Shown here: piece by piece, positions 24,695-33,107 of the stretch
Position numbering within the stretch: the stretch's first letter is position 1
Layout of the letters: every line of letters starts with the position of its first letter
NCBI GenBank assembly: GCA_900767695.1
Contig: CAAGAC010000037.1
Location: forward strand, 1 to 52,380
Direction: 5' to 3'
DNA: 52,380 nt
Source of the DNA: an uncultured Succinivibrio sp.
GTDB lineage: Bacteria > Pseudomonadota > Gammaproteobacteria > Enterobacterales > Succinivibrionaceae
Position numbers and translations under genes: made by a program
The notes under the pieces: generated by a model
The model's input: only the letters and a program-made list of their open reading frames with translations
Databases searched by the model: none
What the model was told of the DNA's origin: nothing

Positions 24695-26452
24695 ATGCCA
24701 AGGCGCAAGGCCGATCCGCAGATCTCCCAAGGCACGCTCGACAACTGGGCAAGGCTTGGCACCGACGCCAGTGGCAGGCTTGAGAGCCGCGCCAACAAGC
24801 GCTTGTCGCAAAAGCACGTCGTGCCAGGCGAGTACGCGGAGCGCAAGGAGAACGCGCTTGCTGCATCCTTCCTCGCTTCGCGCATCGAGGCGAGCGGCTA
24901 CGGCACGATGGAGGCCTTCTGGTCGCTCTGCCAGAACCTGCTCGGGAAAGCAGGCATGGCTGGCAGGGACTCGTGCAGGAAGGCGCTCTCCGAGTACAAG
25001 GCGCTCAGGACCTATCAGGATCTCCTGAATGCGGATCTCCCTGCCGAACCCGACATCCTGGGCCTCATATACGAGTGCTGCCTGAGCGAGGGACTGCGCA
25101 ACGAGAGCGGCTGCTACTACACGCCGCGCGGCGTGGCCTCGGAGATGCTGGGGAGCATGGATCTCAAGGGCGGGGCGTCGTTCCTCGATCCCTGCTGCGG
25201 CAGCGGGGCCTTCCTGCTTGCAGCCGAAGCGCCGGATCCCGGGCAGCTCTGCGGCATCGACATCGATCCCGTGGCGGTGATGCTCGCGCGGACCAACCTG
25301 CTTTTGAAGTACCGCGATCTGGACTTCGTGCCAGACATCCGCCGCGCCGACTTCCTTGATGACTTCGAGGATCTGGGCGGCAGGCAGTTCGACTTCATCG
25401 CGACCAACCCGCCCTGGGGCGCCGCCCACAAGGATCTCTCACTTGCCAGCATCGAGTCCGGCGAGAGCGCCTCGCTGGTGCTCGCCAAGGCCTGCTCGAT
25501 GCTCAGGGAGGGTGGCACGGCCTGCTTCCTCCTTCCCGAGGCGGCGCTCAACGTCAAGGCCCACCGCGATCTGCGCGCCTTCATGCTCGAAAGGGTCGAT
25601 CTCAGGCGCATAAGGTCCTACGGATCGATGTTCTCGGGGGTGATGACTGGCTTTGCCGCGATAACCGTCAATAAGGGCGCGCCTTCCGGGAGGCCGGTCG
25701 AGGCCGTGACAGCCAATGGAGAGCGCGGCATCGACCCAGAGGAGTTCAGGCAGGCGCCAAACCTCGTCTTCAGCCTCATGTCGGAGATCGACGCGCGCAT
25801 TGTGAGGAAGTGCCGCCAGATGGGCGCGCACTCGCTTAGGGACAGCACCTGGGCGCTGGGCATCGTGACAGGCGACAACAAGCGCCTGCTCTCAGGCAAG
25901 TGCGATGAGGGCATGGAGCCCATCTACACGGGAAAGGAGATCAGGCCCTACAGGCTACTGGAGCCCTCAAGCTTCATCCGCTACGACCGCTCAGCCTTCC
26001 AGCAGGCGGCTCCCGACGCCATCTACCGGACCAGGGTGAAGCTTGCCTATAAGTTCATCTCGGACAAGCCGGCTTTTGCCTGCGATCGGAACGGCAGCCT
26101 CTTTCTCAACAGCGCGAACCTCCTCATCCCCAATATCCCGGGCATGGGCGCGCTGTCGGTCATGGCGATCCTCAACTCCTCGCTCACAGCCTTCCTCTAC
26201 CGCAGGATGTTCGGGGAGGTGAAGATCCTCAAGGGCAACCTCATGGAGCTGCCCTTCCCCACGATCACGAAGGAGCAGGACGAGGAGCTCTCGCGCCTTG
26301 CCGACGCCGCCTCAAGGGGCGACGAGCAGGCTCCAGCGCAGATAGACGCGCTGGTCCTTGGGATCTTCGGGCTTGACGATGAGGAGAGGACCCATGTCGC
26401 GGCGCAGGCGGCGCCCAAGGGCAGGCGGGGCAGGAAGCCAAGGCAGGCTTGA
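24695..26452 (+). CDS. Solitary Eco57I/TaqI-like N6-adenine DNA methyltransferase
   Basis: A 585-residue gamma-type amino-methyltransferase. GCYYTPRGVASEML is the motif X region, FLDPCCGSGAF (163-173) is motif I for S-adenosylmethionine, and ATNPPWG (236-242) is the catalytic NPPW motif for N6-adenine. The C-terminal part (about 340-530; TGDNKRLLSG, YTGKEIRPYRL) resembles the target-recognition domain of TaqI/Eco57I-like enzymes. The N-terminal 100 residues are too short for a nuclease and look like a helix-turn-helix (SQGTLDNWARLGT) followed by a RANKRLSQKHVVPGEY block that I recall from type IIG-like methylases. No restriction partner is in the window. AAGGAG lies 7 bases before the ATG. 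A strong terminator follows. It may act in epigenetic control or be the remnant of a restriction system. Confidence 0.85.
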   Translation: MPRRKADPQISQGTLDNWARLGTDASGRLESRANKRLSQKHVVPGEYAERKENALAASFLASRIEASGYGTMEAFWSLCQNLLGKAGMAGRDSCRKALSEYKALRTYQDLLNADLPAEPDILGLIYECCLSEGLRNESGCYYTPRGVASEMLGSMDLKGGASFLDPCCGSGAFLLAAEAPDPGQLCGIDIDPVAVMLARTNLLLKYRDLDFVPDIRRADFLDDFEDLGGRQFDFIATNPPWGAAHKDLSLASIESGESASLVLAKACSMLREGGTACFLLPEAALNVKAHRDLRAFMLERVDLRRIRSYGSMFSGVMTGFAAITVNKGAPSGRPVEAVTANGERGIDPEEFRQAPNLVFSLMSEIDARIVRKCRQMGAHSLRDSTWALGIVTGDNKRLLSGKCDEGMEPIYTGKEIRPYRLLEPSSFIRYDRSAFQQAAPDAIYRTRVKLAYKFISDKPAFACDRNGSLFLNSANLLIPNIPGMGALSVMAILNSSLTAFLYRRMFGEVKILKGNLMELPFPTITKEQDEELSRLADAASRGDEQAPAQIDALVLGIFGLDDEERTHVAAQAAPKGRRGRKPRQA

Positions 26453-26466
26453 ACAGCCCTTCCCAT

Positions 26467-26490
26467 GCCGGGGCCAGGCCCCGGCTTTTT
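26467..26490 (+). terminator. Intrinsic terminator after the methyltransferase gene
   Basis: GCCGGGG (26467-26473) pairs with CCCCGGC (26479-26485), then T5 (26486-26490). It separates the methyltransferase gene from the convergent dapD. Confidence 0.88.
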
Positions 26491-26493
26491 GCG

Positions 26494-27339
26494 TCAGCCG
26501 TGGATCTCGTCCATGGTCTCGCGCAGCAGGCTGTTGATGCCGACCTTGGAGAGGGTGCGCTCGTCGACGTGCTTGACGATGATCGCGGCGTACAGCGAGT
26601 ACTTGCCGTCCTTGGAGGGCAGGTTGCCAGCGACCACCACCGAGTGCGGTGGAACGTAGCCGTAGGAGATCTCGCCGGTTGTGCGGTCGTAGATGCGGGT
26701 GGACTTGCCGAGGAATACGCCCATGGAGATCACGGAGCCCTCGCCGACGATGCAGCCCTCGACGACCTCGGAGCGGGCGCCGATGAAGCAGTTGTCCTCG
26801 ATGATGGTCGGGCCGGCCTGGACCGGCTCGAGCACGCCGCCGATGCCGGCGCCGCCGGCGATGTGGACGTTCCTGCCGACCTGGGCGCAGGAGCCGACGG
26901 TGGCCCAGGTGTCGACCATGGTGCCGGCGCCGACGTGGGCGCCCACGTTCACGAACGAGGGCATGAGCACGGCGGTGGGCTCGATGTAGGCGCCGCGGCG
27001 CACGACGGCGCCCGGGCAGACGCGCAGGCCCTCGCGCTCGAAGCGTTCGGTGTCGTAGCCGTTGAACTTGAGCGGGATCTTGTCGAAGTAGGCGCCGCCG
27101 GGGATGGTGTTGATCTCGGACTTGTGGAGCCTGAAGGAGAGCAGGACCGCCTTCTTGACCCACTGGTTGGTGAGCCACTGGCCGTCCTTCTTCTCGGCCA
27201 CGCGCAGGACGCCGCGGTCGAGGCCGTCGAATACCTGCTCAACGGCGTCCCTGACGTCGGAAGGTGCGTTGTCGGGGCTTATGGAGGCGCGGTTCTCGAA
27301 GGCGTCGTCGATGATCCCCTGTAAGTCTTGAAGTGCCAT
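26494..27339 (-). CDS. dapD: 2,3,4,5-tetrahydropyridine-2,6-dicarboxylate N-succinyltransferase
   Basis: Succinyl-CoA-dependent step of the lysine/diaminopimelate pathway, needed for peptidoglycan. A left-handed beta-helix of hexapeptide repeats covers about residues 105-245; TMVDTWATVGSCAQVGRNVH and DNCFIGARSEVVEG are conserved, and SGNLPSKDGKYSLY-like AGNLPSKDGKYSLYAAIIV closes it. ATG 27339 gives MALQDLQGIIDDAFENRA, aligned with the E. coli start, and 281 residues (E. coli 274). A longer frame upstream lies in the glnD-dapD gap and inside glnD, and is rejected. It is the third gene of map-glnD-dapD on the minus strand, 50 bases after glnD. Confidence 0.96.
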   Translation of the reverse strand: MALQDLQGIIDDAFENRASISPDNAPSDVRDAVEQVFDGLDRGVLRVAEKKDGQWLTNQWVKKAVLLSFRLHKSEINTIPGGAYFDKIPLKFNGYDTERFEREGLRVCPGAVVRRGAYIEPTAVLMPSFVNVGAHVGAGTMVDTWATVGSCAQVGRNVHIAGGAGIGGVLEPVQAGPTIIEDNCFIGARSEVVEGCIVGEGSVISMGVFLGKSTRIYDRTTGEISYGYVPPHSVVVAGNLPSKDGKYSLYAAIIVKHVDERTLSKVGINSLLRETMDEIHG

Positions 27340-27389
27340 TTCAGAAAATACCTTTATTTGCATGCTGAGTTGATGGGTGCGCCTGGGCG

Positions 27390-30032
27390 TCAGTCCAGCC
27401 CCTCGTGGAGGGCCGCCGAGAGCTCGGCCTTCTTGGCCTCGTTCAGCGGCAGGCCGTTCTCGTCGGTCACCGTGAAGAAGTCGTCCGCCCTCTCGCCGGT
27501 CGTGTTGATCCTGGCTGCCGAGATAAGGCAGCCGCAACGCCCCAAGATGATGCCAATCTTAGCGAGCAGGCCCTCGCCGTCAAGGGTCGAGACCTCGAAG
27601 GAGGAGTGCCCGGAGCTCTCGTCGGTGAGGAAGTTTATCCTGGTGGGGACGCTGAACAGTCCGGGAGAATGCCTTGTAACTTCAATGTCCTGCACAGGCT
27701 CCTCGAACTGGGAGAGGATGCTCTTGCGAAGGCCGTTCAGGCGGTCGTTGTCCAAAGGCATGTTTTTGCGGTTTTGGAACTTTATGGTGCACAGAACGCA
27801 ATTATGGTGCGTAAGGAAGATCTGCGCCGAGAAGACGTTCAGGTGCTTGCGCGCCATCGCCGAGGCCACCGACCCGAAGAACATCGGGGAGGTGCTGCGG
27901 TAGTAGAGCAATAGCTCGGTGCCAAGCGATCCCAGCTGCGCGAAGAGGATGAGCGGGCGGTCGTTGTTCTGGAAGCGGATGATGTTGCGGGCGTGCCACT
28001 TGATCTCCGAGGGCTGGTAGTGGAGGAAGTAGGCAGTCGGGAACTGCGCGAAGTAGCGCAATAGCTCGGACTTTTTGATCTCCGGCGTGCTCTCGATGAT
28101 GAGCCGCTGGTTCTCCTGGGCCTGGAGGCTGGTGTCCAGCGCGCTCTCGCGGCCGCTGCGCAGCACCTGGCGGGTCGAGATGTAGAGCTGCCTGAATATG
28201 CTGTCCTTCCAGGAGTTCCACTCGCTGTCGTTGGTGGCGGTGATGTCGGCCACGGTCAGGCAGTAGAGCATGTTCAGGTGCTCTTCGTCCTTCATCTGCC
28301 CGGCGAAGTTGTTGATGACCTCGGGATCGGCGATGTCGCGCCTGGTGGCGATGTTGGAGAAGAGCAGGTGGTTCCTGATGGTCCAGCAGATGATCTCGGT
28401 CTGGTAGGGGGCGAAGCTGTGGAGCTGGCAGAAGTTGTAGGCCTCCTTCGCCCCCTCCTCGGCGTGGTGGCCGCCGCGCCCCTTGGCGATGTCGTGGAGG
28501 AAGGCCGCGACGTTGAGCAGCCCCGGCTCGGAGAGCTGGCGGACCACCGAGGAGAAGAACGAGAACACCGGGCTTTGCGAGTGCTGGAGCGCCACGATGT
28601 TGGTGAGCGCGCGGATGGTGTGCTCGTCCACCGAGAACATGTGGAACATGTCGAACTGGGTCAGGCCCTCGATGCGCTCCCACTGGGGCATGTACGAGGA
28701 GATCACGCGGGTCTCGTGCATCAGCGGCAGCGCCACCGTGAGGCTGTCCTGATCGGTGAGCACCTGCTTGAAGATCTCGCGGCAGCGCGGGATCTCGATG
28801 AGGAACTGGGCCAGATCGCGGCGGCTCTCGCGCAGCGCCTTGAGGCAGTTGACGTGGATCGAGCGGATCCCCGGGTGCTTGGCGATGACCCTGAAGAGCT
28901 CGAGCATCATGCCCGGCTCGTTGTGGAAGAGATCGTGGTCGAGGATGTCGATGTACTTGCCGCGCTGGACGAAGAAGCTGTTGATGAAGACGGGCTCGTC
29001 CTCGCCGTCGAGCTCGCCCTTGATGGCGATGGTCTCGAGCTGGAGCACTATCTCGCTCAGCTCCCTCACCCTCCTGAAGGTGCGGAAGAGCGCGCGCATC
29101 ATGGTCTCGACCGGGCCGTTGCCCTTGTCGCCGTAGCCGAGCATGGCCGCGGCCTGCTTCTGGCAGTCGAGCGTCAGGCGGTTGCCGCCGCCGGAGCAGA
29201 GGTTGAGCGCGTACCTCACTTCAAAGAGGAAGCGGCGGCACTCGATGAGCTCGCCGTACTCGTCCTCGGTGAGAAGTCCCGCGGCGAGCATCGCCTCGGG
29301 ATCCTTGGCGCCGAAGTGCAGTGAGGCTATCCACTGGAGCACCTGGATGTCGCGAAGCCCGCCCGGGTTGTTCTTGACGTCGGGCTCTATGGAGTAGACG
29401 GTGTCCTTGTACTGGTGGTAGCGCTCCTGCTGCTCCAGGACCTTGGCGTCGAGGAAGCGGCGCGAGTCCCAGCCCATGTCCTGCGCGACGCTCTTGAGCA
29501 GGTAGGAGGCGACCTCCTTTGAGCCTGCGATGAGGTGGTTTTCGAGCAGGTTGGTCCTCACCGTGATGTCTCCGCGCGCCTCGATCACGGTGTCGTGGAC
29601 CGAGCGCACGGAGGAACCCAGGTCGAGCTTGATGTCCCAGAGGTAGGAGATGAAGGACTCTATCTTCGATCCGACCTCGTCGCTTATCGGATCCTCGGAG
29701 CTTGCTAGCAGGATGTCGATGTCCGATCCCGGGAACATCTCGGCGCGGCCGTAGCCGCCCACCGCCATGAGCGCGAGCGTGCCGCCGTCGCCCAGGCCGA
29801 AGTGGAGGAAGAGGCGCGTCAGGAGCGAGTCGAAGAAGGCGGTGCGGCAGTCCAGAAGCTCGCCGACGCCGAAGCCTTCTTGGAAGCAGGCCGAGAGGTA
29901 GTCCTGGAAGCGCGCGAGCAGGGCGCGGCAGGACTTCACGTCATAGATGTCCGCGCCCTGCTCGTCGAAGGGGCGGCTTATCCCGGGAGAGCCCTCGACG
30001 GTCTTCCTCGGCACATTGATGCTCTCGAACAT
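27390..30032 (-). CDS. glnD: Bifunctional [protein-PII] uridylyltransferase/uridylyl-removing enzyme GlnD
   Basis: Primary glutamine sensor: it uridylylates PII proteins when glutamine is low and removes UMP when glutamine is high. The nucleotidyltransferase site is GGYGRAEMFPGSDIDILL (92-109, catalytic DxD at 104-106). The GlnD helical domain follows (GGLRDIQVLQW). The HD hydrolase site is FLHDIAKGRGGHH (511-523). Two ACT domains fill about 690-880 and bind glutamine. 880 residues (E. coli 890). It starts 21 bases after map and precedes dapD, as in E. coli. Confidence 0.97.
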   Translation of the reverse strand: MFESINVPRKTVEGSPGISRPFDEQGADIYDVKSCRALLARFQDYLSACFQEGFGVGELLDCRTAFFDSLLTRLFLHFGLGDGGTLALMAVGGYGRAEMFPGSDIDILLASSEDPISDEVGSKIESFISYLWDIKLDLGSSVRSVHDTVIEARGDITVRTNLLENHLIAGSKEVASYLLKSVAQDMGWDSRRFLDAKVLEQQERYHQYKDTVYSIEPDVKNNPGGLRDIQVLQWIASLHFGAKDPEAMLAAGLLTEDEYGELIECRRFLFEVRYALNLCSGGGNRLTLDCQKQAAAMLGYGDKGNGPVETMMRALFRTFRRVRELSEIVLQLETIAIKGELDGEDEPVFINSFFVQRGKYIDILDHDLFHNEPGMMLELFRVIAKHPGIRSIHVNCLKALRESRRDLAQFLIEIPRCREIFKQVLTDQDSLTVALPLMHETRVISSYMPQWERIEGLTQFDMFHMFSVDEHTIRALTNIVALQHSQSPVFSFFSSVVRQLSEPGLLNVAAFLHDIAKGRGGHHAEEGAKEAYNFCQLHSFAPYQTEIICWTIRNHLLFSNIATRRDIADPEVINNFAGQMKDEEHLNMLYCLTVADITATNDSEWNSWKDSIFRQLYISTRQVLRSGRESALDTSLQAQENQRLIIESTPEIKKSELLRYFAQFPTAYFLHYQPSEIKWHARNIIRFQNNDRPLILFAQLGSLGTELLLYYRSTSPMFFGSVASAMARKHLNVFSAQIFLTHHNCVLCTIKFQNRKNMPLDNDRLNGLRKSILSQFEEPVQDIEVTRHSPGLFSVPTRINFLTDESSGHSSFEVSTLDGEGLLAKIGIILGRCGCLISAARINTTGERADDFFTVTDENGLPLNEAKKAELSAALHEGLD

Positions 30033-30053
30033 GCGCGCCTCCCGGGCCTGCCC

Positions 30054-30857
30054 TCAGTGGTGGATGAAGCGCGGGAAGTCCTCGCCTTCTCGCAGCGTGA
30101 GGATCTCGCAGCCGTCGTCGGTCACGAGCAGGGTGTGCTCGTACTGGGCCGAAGGCTGGTGGTCGGCGGTGGTCACCGTCCAGCCGTTCTTGTGGTTTAT
30201 CTTGCACTTCCACGTGCCGGCGTTGATCATCGGCTCGATGGTGAAGCACATCCCCTTCTCCAGGAGAAGATCGTAGTCGTTGCGGTAGTGGAGCACCTGG
30301 GGATCCTCGTGGAATCCAAGGCCGATTCCGTGCCCGCAGTAGTCGCGGACGATGGAGAACTTGTAGCGGTCTGCGACCCTCTGGATTGCGTCGCCAACCT
30401 CGGTGAGGTTGGCGCCCGGGCGCACGGTCCTGATGGCGTCGTACATCGCCTCCTGGGTGCACTTGACCAGCATCTGGTTCCTCAGCGAGGTCTCGCCGCC
30501 GACGATGTACATCATCGAGGTGTCGCCGTGGTAGCCGTCCTTGCGCACCGTCACGTCGATGTTGACGATGTCGCCGTTGTGCAGGCGCTGGATGCCGGGG
30601 ATGCCGTGGCAGACCACCTCGTTGACGCTGATGCAGGTGGCCTTGGGGTAGCCCTCGTAGCCAAGGTCGGCCGACTCGGCGTGCTCAGTGTTCTCGATGT
30701 AGTCGAGCATGCGGTCGTCAAGCTCGCCCGTGGTGACGCCGGCCTTGACCAGGGGCTCGACGAACTCGAGCACCTGGGCGGCAAGCCTGCCTGCCACGCG
30801 CATCTTCTCGATCTCGGAGGGCGACTTGAGCGATATTTCCAACTTCCTGTTTCTCAT
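30054..30857 (-). CDS. map: Methionine aminopeptidase type I
   Basis: Removes the initiator Met from nascent proteins. Metal ligands of the pita-bread fold are visible: Asp in NIDVTVRKDGYHGDTS (two Asp), His in GHGIGLGFHEDP, Glu in FTIEPMI and Glu in QYEHTLLV. HGIPG contains the catalytic His. ATG 30857 gives MRNRKLEISLKSPSEIEKMR and 267 residues (E. coli 264); an upstream extension to 30926 is not family-like. AGG lies 6 bases before the start. It is divergent from rpsB, the standard gammaproteobacterial arrangement. Confidence 0.97.
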   Translation of the reverse strand: MRNRKLEISLKSPSEIEKMRVAGRLAAQVLEFVEPLVKAGVTTGELDDRMLDYIENTEHAESADLGYEGYPKATCISVNEVVCHGIPGIQRLHNGDIVNIDVTVRKDGYHGDTSMMYIVGGETSLRNQMLVKCTQEAMYDAIRTVRPGANLTEVGDAIQRVADRYKFSIVRDYCGHGIGLGFHEDPQVLHYRNDYDLLLEKGMCFTIEPMINAGTWKCKINHKNGWTVTTADHQPSAQYEHTLLVTDDGCEILTLREGEDFPRFIHH

Positions 30858-31007
30858 CTTTAACCTGTGCTGCTTCTGAGCCTGATTCCAGTATACCCAC
30901 GCATGGCGCCGCGGAGTGTCCGACAAGCGCCGCGGCGCGGGCTTGCGCCTATTTTCGGGCTGTGGAATTTTAGCCTATGGACGGCGCCTTGGGCGCAGGA
31001 GGCGTTA

Positions 31008-31055
31008 ATGATTTGCGCCAAGATTGGAAACCGTCTTCCGAAGTGGAGAAACTAG
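31008..31055 (+). CDS. Possible 15-residue leader peptide upstream of rpsB
   Basis: ATG at 31008 starts MICAKIGNRLPKWRN and a TAG stop. AGGAGG at 30997-31002 is a perfect ribosome site 5 bases upstream, better than most genes here. A strong hairpin with a T4 run lies 26 bases after the stop and ahead of the rpsB promoter. It sits in the otherwise empty 433-base gap between divergent map and rpsB. Whether it is translated, or just a chance frame in a small transcript, cannot be decided from one sequence. Confidence 0.35.
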   Translation: MICAKIGNRLPKWRN

Positions 31056-31080
31056 AATGTCAATTGATTGTATTTGAAAA

Positions 31081-31106
31081 GGAAAAGGCGCGCATGCGCC
31101 TTTTCC
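31081..31106. terminator. Terminator-like hairpin between map and rpsB
   Basis: Perfect 11-bp stem GGAAAAGGCGC (31081-31091) with GCGCCTTTTCC (31096-31106), loop GCAT. The arms carry A4 and T4, so it could act in either direction. It ends no long gene, which suggests a short transcript from either side: the 15-codon frame on the plus strand, or an antisense product on the minus strand. Confidence 0.6.
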
Positions 31107-31114
31107 TTCATGCC

Positions 31115-31144
31115 TTGGAAAAGCGCATTTCTTCATGGTAAAAT
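31115..31144 (+). promoter_or_regulatory. Promoter for rpsB-tsf
   Basis: TTGGAA (31115-31120) and TAAAAT (31139-31144) with an 18-base spacer, 4/6 and 5/6 to consensus. Transcription from here would give an rpsB leader of about 140 bases. Confidence 0.6.
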
Positions 31145-31151
31145 ATAGTGC

Positions 31152-31290
31152 TTTTGTGTCTATGACACGAGAGCAAATTTTTGATTTTTTTGGAAAACAC
31201 ACACTGTCCATCCAACACGGGCCCAGGGTGCCGCGCAAGCGGTCGGATCCGTGGGGCAGTGGAGGCACAACCCTTTTAGAGGTATTGAAA
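31152..31290 (+). ncRNA. Putative rpsB (S2) leader regulatory RNA
   Basis: The stretch from the predicted transcription start to the rpsB start codon is long (about 140 bases) and structured. CCGC-GCAA-GCGG forms a GNRA-capped hairpin (31231-31242), and GTGGGGCAGTGGAGG, CCCTTTTAGAGG and TATTGAAAATG follow. E. coli has the S2 autoregulatory leader, also described as the t44/tff RNA, at exactly this place between map and rpsB. I infer an equivalent from position and general look, not from a covariance search. Confidence 0.5.
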
Positions 31291-32067
31291 ATGTCATCTG
31301 TCACCATGCGCGACATGCTCAAGGCAGGCGTCCACTTCGGCCACCAGACCCGCTACTGGAACCCCAAGATGAAGCAGTACATCTTCGGCGCCAGGAACGG
31401 CATCCACATCATCAACCTGGAGAAGACCGTCCAGTGCTATGAGGATGCCCTGAACTTCCTCAGCAGCGTCGTCGCGCACAAGGGCAAGATCCTCTTCGTC
31501 GGCACCAAGCGCGCCGCTTGCGAGCAGGTTGGCCCTGCTGCCACCGCCTGCGGCCAGTTCTACGTCGACCACCGCTGGCTGGGCGGCATGCTCACCAACT
31601 GGAAGACCGTGCGCCAGTCGATCAAGCGCCTCAAGGATCTCGAGACCGAGAGCCAGGACGGCACCTTCGACAAGCTGACCAAGAAGGAGGCCCTCCTCCG
31701 CACCCGCGACCTCAACAAGCTCAACCGCGCGCTGGGCGGCATCAAGGACATGGGCGGCCTTCCGGACGCGCTGTTCGTGATCGACGCCGAGGCCGAGCAC
31801 ATCGCGATCAAGGAAGCCAACAACCTGGGCATCCCTGTCGTCGCGGTCGTCGACACCAACTCGGATCCTGATGGCGTCAACTACGTCATCCCGGGCAATG
31901 ACGATGCCATCCGCGCCGTCGAGCTGTACTACAAGGGCGTGGTCGAGGCCATCAACAACGCCCGCGCCCAGCTCGTCGCCGAGGAGCAGGCCGCCAAGGA
32001 GGCCGCTCAGGCCGAGCAGGACAAGGGCGCCGAGGGCGCTGCCCCTGCCGAGAAGCCGGCTGAATAA
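31291..32067 (+). CDS. rpsB: 30S ribosomal protein S2
   Basis: Ribosomal protein of the small subunit. It starts MSSVTMRDMLKAGVHFGHQT, the universal S2 beginning; RYWNPKMKQYIFGARNG, WLGGMLTNWKTVRQSI and ALFVIDAEAEHIAIKEA follow. 258 residues (E. coli 241), the extra being an Ala/Glu-rich tail after about residue 228. ATG 31291 was chosen; a longer frame from 31135 would translate the leader. AGAGGT lies 8 bases upstream. tsf follows after 130 bases that include a strong hairpin. Confidence 0.98.
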   Translation: MSSVTMRDMLKAGVHFGHQTRYWNPKMKQYIFGARNGIHIINLEKTVQCYEDALNFLSSVVAHKGKILFVGTKRAACEQVGPAATACGQFYVDHRWLGGMLTNWKTVRQSIKRLKDLETESQDGTFDKLTKKEALLRTRDLNKLNRALGGIKDMGGLPDALFVIDAEAEHIAIKEANNLGIPVVAVVDTNSDPDGVNYVIPGNDDAIRAVELYYKGVVEAINNARAQLVAEEQAAKEAAQAEQDKGAEGAAPAEKPAE

Positions 32068-32092
32068 CAGCCGTCTTCTTTCAAGAAGCATT

Positions 32093-32113
32093 GCGGGGGC
32101 CATCGGCCCCCGC
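32093..32113 (+). terminator. Hairpin between rpsB and tsf
   Basis: Perfect 9-bp stem GCGGGGGCC (32093-32101) with GGCCCCCGC (32105-32113), loop ATC. A second GC-rich inverted stretch follows before GATTTT. It may partly terminate or process the message, adjusting S2 to EF-Ts ratio. Confidence 0.5.
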
Positions 32114-32197
32114 CGGGCGCCGCCTTCTGGCGGGCGCCCCCGATTTTGAACTGCAAGGCCGGTATTCCGGTCTTTTTTGAACTGAGGATTTGAAGAT

Positions 32198-33088
32198 ATG
32201 GCAAACATTACCGCCGCAATGGTCAAGGAACTGCGTGATGCCACCGGTGCCGGAATGATGGACTGCAAGAAGGCCCTGGTCGCCGCCAACGGCGACATGC
32301 AGGCCGCCATCGACGCGATGCGCAAGAGCGGCGCGGCCAAGGCCGCCAAGAAGGCCGGCCGCGTGGCCGCCGAGGGCGTCATCGCCGTCGCACGCGATGG
32401 CAACAAGGTCGCGATGGTCGAGGTCAACACCGAGACCGACTTCGCCGCCAAGAACGAGCAGTTCCAGTCCTTCGCCCAGAAGGCCGCCGACGCCGCCCTC
32501 AAGGCCGGCACCGACGACATCGAGGCCATCAAGGCCGCTCCCTTCGGCGACGGCCAGACCGTCGGCGAGGCCCTCACCGCCCTGATCGCCAAGGTCGGCG
32601 AGAACATGCACCTGCGCCGCGCCGCCTACGTGAGCGCCGACGCCGGCGACACCGTTGCCGTCTACCTCCACTCCAACAAACGCATCGGCGTCATCACCGT
32701 CCTCAAGGGCGGCGACGAGGAGCTGGCCAAGGACGTGGCCATGCACGCCTGCGCCATGAAGCCTGACTTCCTCAAGCCTTCTGACGTCGATCCGGCAGTC
32801 GTCGAGCACGAGCGCCAGGTCCAGATCGACATCGCCGTCCAGTCCGGCAAGCCGCACGACATCGCCGTCAAGATGGTCGAGGGCCGCATGCGCAAGTTCA
32901 CCGGCGAGGTCTCCCTCACCGGCCAGCCTTTCGTCAAGGATCCGTCGATCACCGTCGGCGAGCTGCTCAAGCAGCACAAGGCCGACGCGCTCTGCTTCAA
33001 GCGCCTTGAAGTGGGCGAGGGCGTCGAGAAGAAGAAGGAAGACTTCGCCGCCGAGGTCCAGGCCCAGGTCGACGCCGCCAAGAAGTAA
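32198..33088 (+). CDS. tsf: Elongation factor Ts
   Basis: Guanine-nucleotide exchange factor for EF-Tu. MANITAAMVKELRDATGAGM is the UBA-like N-terminal domain, with MMDCKKAL and the EF-Tu contact block VEVNTETDFAAKNEQF (TDF motif touching the EF-Tu magnesium site). The core has two dimerisation subdomains, and the C-terminal module ends near QVDAAKK. 296 residues (E. coli 283). ATG at 32198 with GAGGAT upstream. Followed by pyrH after 19 bases. Confidence 0.98.
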   Translation: MANITAAMVKELRDATGAGMMDCKKALVAANGDMQAAIDAMRKSGAAKAAKKAGRVAAEGVIAVARDGNKVAMVEVNTETDFAAKNEQFQSFAQKAADAALKAGTDDIEAIKAAPFGDGQTVGEALTALIAKVGENMHLRRAAYVSADAGDTVAVYLHSNKRIGVITVLKGGDEELAKDVAMHACAMKPDFLKPSDVDPAVVEHERQVQIDIAVQSGKPHDIAVKMVEGRMRKFTGEVSLTGQPFVKDPSITVGELLKQHKADALCFKRLEVGEGVEKKKEDFAAEVQAQVDAAKK

Positions 33089-33107
33089 CCTGACGGGGTG
33101 CCTTGAG

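Noticed and set aside
31135..31290. N-terminal extension of rpsB by 52 codons
   Set aside because: It begins inside the promoter region, and S2 proteins begin at the ATG chosen.
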